Source of the DNA: Caenorhabditis elegans
Lineage: Eukaryota; Nematoda; Chromadorea; Rhabditida; Rhabditidae
Length of the DNA: 64,000 nt
NCBI RefSeq assembly: GCF_000002985.6
Contig: NC_003279.8
Coordinates: forward strand, 11,780,001-11,844,000
Direction: 5' to 3'
Positions 1 to 12,100 of this stretch are shown here, one piece after another (the first letter of the stretch is position 1; each line of letters opens with the position of its first letter). Under the pieces are notes generated by a model, which made no database searches, was not told where the DNA came from, and saw nothing but the letters and a program-made list of their open reading frames with translations. A program made the translations under genes and the position numbers.

Positions 1-1480
1 TTCTTTAATTCAATACCAATTTTTCGTAATAAATGTTGAAAAAAACATGGTGCAATACGACATTTTCAAGGGCTTCAAGGGTGGGTGGCACCTATTTTAG
101 GCAATTCTACAAAATGGTCTGTTGCACCATGTTTTTTCAACTTTTTTAAATTAAAAATTAATGTCAATATATAAAAAATTATTTAATTTATCTGAAAATG
201 ACATTTATTTTAGCTAAAAACATCTGAGAAAGATCTCTGAAATGTCCGCCAAGTTGCTACAATTATAGAGACTTGTCATTTTATAATTGGCAACATTCAG
301 GCCATTTTCAAGCATTTTCTCTGATATTTCAGCCAAAATAAATGTTATTTTCAAAAAAACTAGACGATTTTCAATATTTTAACACTAACTTTTGATGGAA
401 AATGTTGGAAAAAACATGGTGCAATAGACCATTTTGTAGAATAGAATCAAAAAAAATAAGTGCATCACACAAATTCCAATGGCCCTTAATATATATCTAC
501 AGAAAACATTTTTCAAAGTCTGTCTGGAATTCGGTAGCTCCAAGAGCTCCTATGTGTAAAATTCTCTTACCCGTCTGGCCCATTGGAGCAATGCGTCGCG
601 CGCCGATGTCGCATCGCTTCCGTGTAGGGAGACCTGAAAAATGTACATTTATTGGGGGTTTTTTTTTAGAAAAGATTTCAGTGATAAATATATTAGCAAG
701 TCGAAATGGGTTTGGTGTGCAGCCTGTTTCACAAGTTATTCTGAAAATAATCAAGGAAAAGCTCGAAAAGAAAAAATCACACAATTCAACTTTCGTTCAT
801 GAATTTCGATGGAAATTTCAATTTCCAGAGTCAGAATACCAAATTCTAGGTTAATTTTTAATGTATTCCCTGGTAATTTCTCAGTCCCACGACATGATTC
901 ACCTCCATTTCTTTTCATGTCAAAGCAGCATCAACCTGTGCGCGCGCACATACCCACCACCCGGCTGTGCATACAAAAAACCAATGCGGAGGGCATCTCT
1001 TTTGTGTGTCTCTTTTCAACATTTCCTCTCTTGGAACTTTTTTTGATCGTCAACGACAGCAGTAGACGACGAAGGAAGGTGGTGGAACTAGTCGGGGGGA
1101 AACATGAGATTACATTTTTGTGAACGGAAATTCACCAGATTCCAGCTTCAAAATCTTGATTTTTCAGGTAAAAAAACACATCAAAAATTGTCAAGTGGCC
1201 ATTTTTGGTCAGAAGCTTTTAGGGGGCAGACTGGGAAATTGTGGAAATTTATACAGAAATCCAACCCAGAAGCGAGTCCTGGCTAAAAACTTCCAGGGTA
1301 ATCAGGAATAGTCACGATCACTCAGGATTTTCCTGAAAATTTTTTCCAAGGCTCAGAAGCATTCTTGAGCTTCTCAAGCCCGAGATGATCCAGAAAGCCG
1401 GGAATATCTAAATTTGCAAAGGAAACCCCTAAAATCGCACGTATTCCTTTCTCCTTTTAGGGGGCAGACTGAGTGTGTCT
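1..1480. repeat. Repeat-rich left flank with a long inverted repeat (104-442)
   Basis: Bases 104-150 (TTCTACAAAATGGTCTGTTG...) are nearly the reverse complement of 398-442, forming a foldback of about 340 bp. Related arms occur at 34.8-35.8 kb, so this is a dispersed family. The rest of this interval is AT-rich intron-like sequence; I see no convincing exon on either strand. Confidence 0.6.
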
Positions 1481-4400
1481 CACGTGGTGTCAGGCTGATT
1501 TGACCTGCAAAAAATGCGGGCATTTTTAGTCCAGAAAAAGTGTGACGTCACCAAAAGCTCTTAACCACGCGAAAACAGTTGAGAAATCTGCGTCTAAATT
1601 CCCGCGATTCTCGTAGATCAAACCGAAATTGGACACTCTGACATCACGAATGTCTGGAAATTTTAGCAGAAGCCCCTATTGGCTCAGGCTCGTATGTCTT
1701 TGCCGAAAACTTTTAGTTCACTCAGGAATCCTCAGGCTTGCGCAGAAAATCGATAAATTTCACAGGAAATCACCCCCAATTTGTGGCTAAAACCTATCTC
1801 GTCTTCTTTGTTCCCCATACAAATTTTGCCAAATTGTTTATCATATTTCTACAGCGATATCAATTTCGTGCCCCCGTCAATTTCTTCATCTTTCTCTTCA
1901 AATTCCATCTTCATCAACGCGCCGAAAACAAAAAAGAGTTGGGTGTGGTTCAGTTTCTTCTTATTGAAAAAAAAACGATGAGAAATTGCGGGGAACTTGG
2001 TTATCTTTTGGATCAAAAAATTTTCAACTATCAAAATACGGGCAAAATATTTCTCTACACTTTTGTTGTAGAGCATTTTTTGATAAAAGTTGAGGCAGCC
2101 GAGATATACACCGTTCCTTTTCAAATCCCCCAAAAAAAAGTGGAAAGGTGGCTGGCTTCTCTCTAAATCCGCATTCAATACTTTTTTGCCTCCTCGTAGA
2201 GAAATGTTGTGACTGAATCGAAAACGAACGCGGTGACGCCGCGTATTTCATGCATTTCCCTCGTTCTTCTCATAAACCCTTTGTAAATCGATTCCACCCT
2301 TTCCAATTCGCAAAAATGATGCGTCGACCCGGCGTCAAACACACATACAAACTTCGATGAGGGGGGGGGGGGGGGGGGACCCAACACAAGCAAGGTTATC
2401 TCACAACTACTATACATTGGTTCGTCGGGAGAAGGCTACTACTGATGAATTCATTAGGAGGCAGATGATGACGGTCTGTGTAGGCGAGAGAGATATCCAT
2501 CTCCATGCACCCACAAGAGACAGGTCAATCGAAAACGAAAGGGGGGTTCTTCTCGGCGAGAGTAGAGAGTGGGGGTTCTAATTGCGGAAGAATATCAAGT
2601 CATATAAACAATTGATGGGAAGAGATAACGGAACAGGGAAAACGTCAATCGATTCAGGGATCTTCAGGGCTTTACAAAACTCTACAAACTTCAAAAAAAG
2701 TTTCAAAAATCTCGCAAATTTGAGAGACTGTTTGGAGTACAACATCCTACACAAAATTGGCCGAAAATTTCGTACCGAATTTTCTCTATTAGTATTGCAC
2801 CCGACTACTTAACTTTGAAACGTTATATCTGGTTTATTTTGAAGATATCAATATATTATTAACTACGAAATGATAGAAAAAGAACTATCAAATAGTTTAT
2901 TAGTTGACAATTTTTAAATAGGACAAACGATAACTGAGATATAAGATGTCAAAGTTGAGCAATGAGGTGCACTACTAATAGAGGAAATACGGCAATTTAG
3001 CCAGAGGAAAGTTTTAAAAAAGTGTGCACGACGAAAAAAAAAACTCACGTCGTCTCTCTTGCCAGACCGAGATCTTTCTCGTTCTCCACGTGTCTTCTTC
3101 ACTCGTTGCACCTTTCGCTCAAAGTGCTCGCGGGTCTCGTAGCTCGAGCTCTCCGAGAATCCACCGTGTGCCTGCTGAGCATTGGACAAGTGCTGATTGT
3201 GTGCATGATGAATGATTTGTCCACCACCATTTCCAACATGTCCATTCCCGCCGGCGGCTCCATTTCTGCTCGAGTACTCCTCATAGTAGCTAGAGTTTCC
3301 ACCACCTCCGGCTCCGGCTCCTCCACCACCACTGATCGCCTGCTGGCTTCCTCCTTGAGCCGAGGCTCTAGAGCTCTCGGATTTTCGCTCCGCTTTTTTC
3401 GAATAACTTCGCACCACTTTAAGCATTGTCAGAGTGGTTGCAAGTCCGAATAGTAATAATGCTGTTGTGGCTAGACACGATGTCGCATGCCAAACGTACG
3501 AATCGCAATGGTCGCACGCGTGGGAATTTGAAGAAGAAGAAGAAGAAGAAGAAGAATAGGAACTTGACGACGAAGGTGTTGTAAAAGAAGAAGATGAAAA
3601 AGAAAACGAAGAATACTCCCGATGTTGGGCGTGTTGTTGTTGTGGTGGTTGTGGGGGTGATGGTGATGATCGGAGAATCAAGGGAAATTGCGAAGACGCA
3701 GATGGACAAGAAGAAGAAGAAGTAGAAGACAGTCCCCCTCCGCCTTCACTCCATGAGATGGGCGTGCCCGTTTCTCTGTAGGTGGGGTCGCTGTTGCTGC
3801 TGCTAGGACGGTAATAAGTCGTCGGGTCTCTTGCGACTAATGCTATTTCGCTGCCGGCGCCCGTCGCACAGGTGATTCCAAACGTGTGGCAGAGCACTTC
3901 CCGAGCACAAAAGTAGAAATAGTCGAGGAGCAAATCCATAATTGTAATAATGAATATATAGTACTCGGAGAGCAATACACTTGCTCTCCCTCCAACCGTC
4001 TGTGTGTATCTTTCCCGAATATGGCTGGCGGGAGGAGGAGGTGTGCATTTTATGATATATATTTATGATATAATGTATGCATATATAAATCGACTTTATT
4101 GTTCCATTCCACACAGTCACTTTTTCTCCTTCTTTCCCATTGCCGAGAGGAGAGAAAGATGAAGCCTCGCAGAAGAATCTTTCACTGTGTTTGCACTTGA
4201 GCTTCATCATCTTCGGTTGGGAGTTTCTTGTGTGAGGGTGGAATTTCGAAAAACGACACGAATAGTAGTGTGTTTAGTTAGGGGGCAACATCATAAAAAA
4301 GTTTGAAACTACACTACTGATAAGCGGGCAGTGGTGGTCAGAAGCTCCTAAGGGGTCGGTTTTTTTTTCTGGTTTGAAATGCCAATTCCATCCTAACCGA

Positions 4401-6072
4401 TTCCCAAACAATTGCCCCCATTCAATATATATTTCAAATTCCATCCTCATAAATTTGCCAAATTGTTAGTTTTTCGCATTTCATTGCAAAACACAAAACC
4501 ATCCTCTCCATCTCCATCTCTCTCAACTTTAGAGACACACCCATTCGGTTTTTCAGGGCGTGAACCCCCCTGCCATGTGATCTTCACAGCAGCCGTTTTG
4601 GAGATCGTCGCAAACTTGTCAAATTGATTGATTCATACGGGATGCATGAGGGGGGAGATTTAAATCATTATAGCCATCCAAATTGGGCAACGGTTCTTCT
4701 CTGCTACAGGTAGGGTGGGATGAAAAACATCACATCCCTCTAATTACCCCCATATGCAAGCATCCGTGACCCCCCTTCTCTACTTCATTCTTTAATCGCT
4801 AGGATTTCCCGATCGGTTATTGATCGTGAGAATGGGGTCTACAAAAAGGGTCTAGAAGGTTATCCAGGGATCCGAGACAGGAGCACATGCAGTCAAAAAG
4901 TCCCGTTTAGCTTTGATCTTCAAAAAATGCGGGAGGTGAGACGCAGACATTTCATCTGATTTCACATGGCTAAAAGCGTGCTGACGCCACAATTTACCTG
5001 GGAAAAAATTCCCGCATTTTCTGTAGACCCCAACTATATTGAGACAGCGTGACACCACGTGAATGGGCACCTTCGGTCATTTTCAGCAGATCTATAGGAT
5101 CCCTTCAACCTCTGAAACATGTCTATAGGATCCTTTTAACAGGCGCATGAGAACTTCTCAATCCTTTTCAGCAGATCTATGGGATCTATTCAACCTCTTC
5201 AGAAGGCCCATGGGATCCTTTTAGCAAGCCTATGGGACCTCCTCGACCTCTGAAACAGGCCTATAGGAGCTCTTCTATTTTTTTCAACAGGCATATGGGT
5301 TCCCCCAATCTCTGAAACAGGCATCTCTGAAACAGGCATATGGGATCCTTTTAACAAACCTATGGGCCTTTTTCGACCTTTTCACAGGCCTATGAGAACT
5401 TTTCGATTTTTTCAACAAGCCCATAGGACCCCTTCTACCTCTTCAACAGGCCCATGGAAAAGTGCACCCCATTCCCATTCCAGGTATAGCCCTAATTGCG
5501 TGGGAGTCAACCTTTCAAGGCAAAAGAACATTTCGGTTAGTCAGCGGGGCCCCCCACTGTTTACTTTCGCCTCCCCCACCCAACAAGTTCGTCTTAGGGA
5601 AAACATCTTGCAACAGAACAAGGGGTGGCAGGTCGTATTCCAAATACAGTCTGCAATTACAGCCCATCAACCAAGCAACCCCGTCCGTCTCAGCTGGGAA
5701 CCGGAAGTGGTGGAAAAAGGAGAAAAAGGTGTTTTGAAACATTTCTAACGTAGTTTTATATTCAAAAAGATTCTATCATGATGCTCGGGGAGCTGAAAAT
5801 CGCAGATCACGAGCTCCATTCCATCAGGATCTCAAGTCAACAGATCCTTATGGGACCCCTCAACCTCTGACGCAGGCCAATAGAACCCTTAGAAGATCAG
5901 AGATATTAGTAGATCTACAGGTATCTTGGATAGTTCTCTAGATGGCTTCAGGATCTCTATGACCCTCTAGGATGCCTGCTCTGAAGCTCCAAACAGTCTC
6001 CAAAACCTCATCTTTGATCACCTGGGGGTTCCTCCGGAAATGAATTAATCGCCGTCTCAATCAAAACCCCAA

Positions 6073-6110
<38 letters not shown>

Positions 6111-9100
6111 TTTCTTACAACTGATTAGAAATCATTTCGAGACGCTGCCAAACCCTCCTCGCTGTCAAGAAGAAGAAGACGTCGAAAAAAAACGACAGGG
6201 AGAGCGAGAGAGAAAGAACCCAAATTCAGCCACACCCAAAAATTCCAACACTCTCGGCCGACCTTCTCCTTTTTCTGTTTCTGATTTTTTGGCTGAGGTG
6301 GTGGTGGTGGAAATGTGTTGAATTATAGTTCATATATCAAATTGATTCTCTTCCAGATGAAAGACGCGACCACACCTCAATAATTCCATGGAAAAAAAAT
6401 CAAAGTCAAGAATTACTCATAAATTGTGAAATTGGGGAAATTTTGAAATCTAACCTCTTCTGGGTGTGGCACAACTGTTCTTCTTCTTCTTCTTTGTTGT
6501 CTTCTCAACACGACAGCAGGAAGGCAAAAAAACGTAAGTAAAAGGAAAGAGAAATCCCCTTATCGATAGAGGGTAAAACTGTTACAGTAGATACATGATC
6601 GGCAGTAGGGGAACTTGTAAGCTTGAATTACAGACCCTATTCATTCCATTTTCCAGCAAAAATACTTCAAATTCTGTTAGTTTTCTGCTGAAAACAGCAC
6701 CGAAGTTCGGGAAAAAACTAGAAATCTCTTCAAATGAACAATTTCAATTTTTGTGATTTTTAGCGAAACCCTGTGCAATTTCGAGAAAATTTTGAAATTT
6801 ACGGGGTAAGCTTTGGATAATTTTTCTGCTCAAACTAGAGTCTCATTTTGAGACATTTTTTCTGTGAAAAATTGTCTCAGATTCTCACTAAAAATAGCCC
6901 CAAAGTTTGGGAAAAAACTCGAAATTTCAGGAGCACAACTCGGAAAACTCCTTGAAATACAGTACTCTGGAAATAAGGAAAATTGTAGTTTTTTGTGGTT
7001 TTTCAAGCTACATCAAGCTACAAAATCTCTAGAAAAATTGGAAAATTTCTGTATAACATTTAAGAATTTTTTAGGCCAAAACTTAGGAGCCCATTTTCCA
7101 GTGAAAAATCAAGAGGAGAAGCTTAAACGTTCTAGTCTTGACTGAGAACAGCACTGAATCTCGGAAAAACAACTAGAAATTTTAGGAAGCAAAATTTGAT
7201 AATTTCAGAAAAAAATCTGCGGATTGATCTACAGCACTTCAGATAGCGGAAAACATTGTACCCAGTGGAAATTTTTTTAAAAGTTTTTTTTTGTTGGATT
7301 TCCTATTAGCTTGCAACTTGAAATTTAGAGAAACACTTGCGGAAAAATCACGTGTTCGGGAGCAAAAGCTAGATATTTCCCGGATCTAGTAGAACTCAGA
7401 AAAATTCAAATTTTCTATCTCTTTTTCCTGAAGAGCATCAAAAGTAGCTTTGAAACTAGAGTACCAGTTTCAAAATTCCTCAGTAAAAATCAGAGAAAAA
7501 GGGAATTCTCTGGCAAAATTCCAGATGAAGATTGTAAAAAGTCAGAGCTTTAAAGCCAAAATTGCTAAAATTCCAGTTAAAAATTCAGGAAAAACTAAAG
7601 CAAAACGCACACTTCACACAGATGGAATAAGGGATCAAACTTAGATAAAGCCAAGGGAAAAGCCTTCTTACCTCAATTTTCAGACTAAATCGGGCTTCAG
7701 ACCAAAAGCCCAAACCCATGTTCGACTTGTTAATAGCATTATTAAAAAATAATAAAAGGACCTGTGAGTTGGTGGTAGTGTGTTTTGCACTCATTTGTTC
7801 GTGTTGTGACGACTCCAAAAGGAGACGTTGGCGGATTACTGAGACCTGGAAGTTGAGAATAATTGTCCAAATCAGTCCGAGTGTCAGTTTTCCGTTTCCT
7901 TCGACAATGTCCTCGGGTCGAATGTTTACCAATTTGATCTGAAAATGAAAAACTAGATTTTTCGTTATTTTTTTTTGGTCAGCAAATTTTTTTCCAGTAA
8001 AACCCCAGAAAAACTCAAAACTTGAGAAGAAATGTTTAGTTTTTGTTAGAAAATATCACAGAAATCGAAATTGTTTTAAAGTTTGTTCAAAAAAGTTTTG
8101 AAACATTCTTATAAATAGAACACTTAGACGTAAGCATAGGCATGGGCTCAGGCTTCGACTTAGGCTTAGGCCTAGACTTAGGTTTAGTCTTATGTTTTGG
8201 CTTAGGCATCGGCTTAGCCGTAGGCTCAGGCTTAGGCCAAGGCTTAGACCATGGCTTAGGCTGAGGCTGATGCATAGCCTTGGGTTTTAGGCTTGGCGTC
8301 AGTGGCGAGCGTCAGCTATTTAGGCTTGGGTTTATAGCGTTTTAGGCTTTGGCTTAGGCTTAGGCATATGCCAAGGCTTAGGCTTAGGCTTAGGCCTAGG
8401 CTTAAGCCTAGACTTAGTCCTAGGCCTAGGAATAGGCTTAGGCTCAGGCATAGGCACACAGAAAAAAGGAATAAAAATTATAGGAAAAAAGACAAAAATT
8501 GCACAATCCCAAAAAAGGCAGAAAAACACAAAATCTTCTACTTTAAAAAAAAACCTATAAAATTTTCACATTTTCCCCGATTTTTAATCAAAAAACCAAA
8601 ACTTTTCGCTTGATTTTTCATCCAAACTACCAACAAAAAAGAAACTCACATTTTTCTTTTTCAAAAAGTCCAAGCAGTACTGTACATTCTGAATCCGATG
8701 GAATCGTGTGTAGCCGTTCTCTTTTTGCTGAAAAAAATTGCCAATTTTCAGGTAAAACTTGAAAATTTCTGACTGAAAATAGGTGTGAAAACTCACAATT
8801 CGCTCGCCAGTAAGAGCCTCCAACAACGCAATCAGTGCATATCCGTCCCGTAAATCGACAAATAAATCGTCAATTTTGTGATCCGTCTGAAATAAAAATG
8901 GAAAATTTTAAAGCTAAATTTCATCAATTTCAGTGAAAAATTCATTGATTTTCAGCCAAATTAGGTCAATTTTAAGCAAAATTTTGCAAACTTCAACAAC
9001 TTTCCAGGTGGGAAAAGCCACAATTTCCGGGATTTTTGCCAATTTTTAAATACGAAAATTTTTTGCCACAACCGTATTATCAGGGAAAATACGGGTAAAA

Positions 9101-12100
9101 TTCAATTTTAGACTTATTTTACACAAAAATTGCCCATTTTCAGCACATTTTTCAAACAAAAAAATCCAAGAAAATCTCACCTTTGACAAGTGCTTGTTAA
9201 CCCATTTTGTGAACGTCTTCTTCTGCACATTGTCTCGCTCATCTGGAATTAAATTGAAATTTAAGCAGTTTAACGTTATGCTTTTGTAAGCTTCAAGCTT
9301 CAGCTCCATTCCCATATCCCAAAAAACACCAAATACAGTTCCCTTAGATCCCTCTGGTACCCCATTCCCTGCTCCGGAAAACTCCGGCTCCACCAAAATG
9401 TCCAAGTTGTGCTCACAGTAGTGTCTCATATTTCTTTCCCCCCACCTATTCTTCTTATTCATTCTTTGCTTCACAAACACATATATTTTTTCAACACAAT
9501 TGTATGTACCATGTTTGCTCACCCACAAAAATGCGTGAGCAACACAAGAAATAGGCGCTTTTACTGCCGGTCAACCTTTTTCGCAACTTTCTTCAATTGA
9601 GACAGAGAAAGAGAGAGAGAGATACGCAGAGAAAACCGGCAACTTGCGATAAATCGCCAGATTAGTGGTCATCGAGAGAAGGTGGAGAGACTGTCAAGTG
9701 TTCCGGGGTATCACCTACTTTGGGCCGAGAATTGAGGATTAATCTACTTGACAGTTCCATTTGTCAAGTTGAAAAATAGGAAGGTTGTCGAAGAAAGATC
9801 AGTCTGTGAAGCTTGGAAAATCGGAAGATCTGCGCCACATTAAAGAAGCCAGTCAGATGTAGCTTACTGAACTTGAAAAAGGCTTCAACAGGTGGTCCTA
9901 CAAGAATCGGGGGGGGGGGGGGGGGCAGCTCGGGCTCGGGGAAAGCTCGGGGAGCCAGAAGAGTCAAACAACATCTGGAGAAGCCACTTCTAACTGCAGA
10001 GAATCTCGCCTTCCAGGAACGGTCAATGGCTGAAACACTACTGAAATGGCAATGGATCGGACTATATGTAGCGGGCCCGCAGGTCTACGAAGCCCACAGG
10101 TCTACAGGGTCCGCAAGGGGCCTAAAAGACCTCAGGCTCATTCGTTCAGTTCAGGCCTCAGGCCATGACTCCCCAGCCCCCTTAATTCCCTCCTAACCCA
10201 CCAATTTTCTCACTTTTTGCAACACACCACCGGTAAGTGACGAGTGAGTGCTACTAATCCCCCCAATTCCTCGCAACAATTATTTCCTCCACGGCGGCAC
10301 GCACAGAAAGTGTCTCATTTTTGTTCGCCACCGAAAAATCATCGTTAATGAAGCGACCATTATTTAGGAGACATTGGAAATTGGGCCAAATGAAAGTGGC
10401 TTGGAAAAAAAAGCTTTAGAGGATCATCTCCTGGCTCAGCAAATCGTATAGCGAGCTAAAATTTTTAATGGAATCTAAAAAAGTTCATCAAAAATTCATA
10501 ACTATTGAGAAATGCTCGGCACTCAAAAAAGGACATGACAGAAAATCATTTTCAAGTTTGGGCCCAAATAAGTATTTTTGGTGCAAAAACCGTGTTTGGA
10601 ATTTTTCGCTCTTGGAAAATTGAACCCTCTAGGCCGTTGGTGGACCCTCTAGGCCATGAGTGAACCCCATAGGCCGTGGCTGAACTTCTAGGCCGTGGGT
10701 GGACTCCCTAGGCCGTGAGTGAACTCCCTATGCCATTGCTGAACATTTAGGCCGTGGGTGGGCCTCTTAGGCCGTTGGTGGACTCCCTAGGCCGTGGCTG
10801 AACCCCCTAGGCCGTGACTAAACTTCGAGCCCGTGTGGACCCCCTAGATCGTTGGTGGACCTCATATGACGTGGCTGAACTTCTAGGCCGTGGGTGGACC
10901 CTCTAGGCCATGAGTGAACTACATAGGCCGTGGCTGAACTTATAGGCTCTGGGTAGACCCTCTATGCCGTCGGTGGAGTCGTAGGCCGTGTCTGGACCCA
11001 CTAGGCCGTGGGTGGTCCCCTTAGGCCGTGGCTGGACTCCTAGACCGTGGGCCGGTTTCCTAGACCGTGGCTGAGCTCCTAGGCCATGAGTGAACTTTCT
11101 TGGCCTTGAGTGGACACCCTAGGCCGTGACTAGACCCCCCGGCCCTTCTAGCACGTCAACATTGAGTTCCTCTCCATCAAAGAGCTCCCACAAACTTTCA
11201 GTCTCCTCCTCAAGGTTTCCTGCGATTTTCGCCAGCTTTTTTCCCAGATTTTTTCTCAGATTTCCATCTCAAGAAATCCTCATCGATAAACCATGCGTGT
11301 CCTCCCCCCCCCACTTCTTCCCTCAGTTTAGTACATGTATAAAACCTCCTCCTCAACCATTTCTTCTTTTCTTCCTCTAAACCGTTAGACATAGACGAAT
11401 AGAGGAACGGAGGGGGTCAAAGCCCGCAACCTGACCATCTTGGTTCCATAGATATATATATTTGTGTTGGTTTTGTCGTCATATTTGTCAACTTGGCCGC
11501 CTGCTGGTATGCTTGTGGTGGAGATTGAAATCGTCCCCCTTTTCCGTTCAATTTAGCAAGGAAATCCGAAATTGCAACGGTTTTTTTTTCCTCAGATTTG
11601 AATCTTCGAGCGACCTTCGAATTTCATCGAAATTTCATCTGACACTGATGGATGATGGCCGATGCGGAAAATAGTGAACTAATCTGATATGGAGGGGGAA
11701 TGTGAATAAATAAACCACTTGGAACGGTGCCAAATCAGAAAACGCACAAACTTTTTACAGAAATATGCTCTGGAACTACAATCTCAGGTGGAAAAAAAAC
11801 ACAAAAAAAAAAACAAAAATTTCACCTAGTTTGCCTGGTCGTATAGAGCAATTTTTTGTGAGAAAAACCCAAACTCCGAGCTAAATTTTCCATTTTTCTA
11901 GCATTTTCCAGCCAAAATTCCCATTTCTAACCAATTTTCACACCGAAAAAACCCCGCTCTTACCATTATATTTCTCCCTATTCAGCTCATAATGATCGAG
12001 CACCTCCTTCTCCTGAGCATCCGATGGATCGACTGCGTGATGACTACGATACCTCTCTCCAACCATTTCTTGTATCCATATGGGTAACTATGATGGTTAT

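Noticed and set aside
402..854. 150-codon plus-strand ORF
   Set aside because: Begins in a foldback repeat arm, no recognised domain or splice context.
1..3048. CH2 domain exons of the spectraplakin
   Set aside because: I looked on minus for the expected CH2 landmarks (W-R-D-G, N-A-hh-H) from 7700 to 1 and saw none; they must lie outside the window.
3022..3453. 143-codon plus-strand ORF
   Set aside because: Antisense shadow of the low-complexity Gly/Ser coding exon on minus, which has a better start, membrane span and donor.
8087..8529. Minus-strand ORFs rich in KPKP (e.g. [18 protein letters not shown])
   Set aside because: They are translations of the degenerate TTAGGC repeat within an intron.
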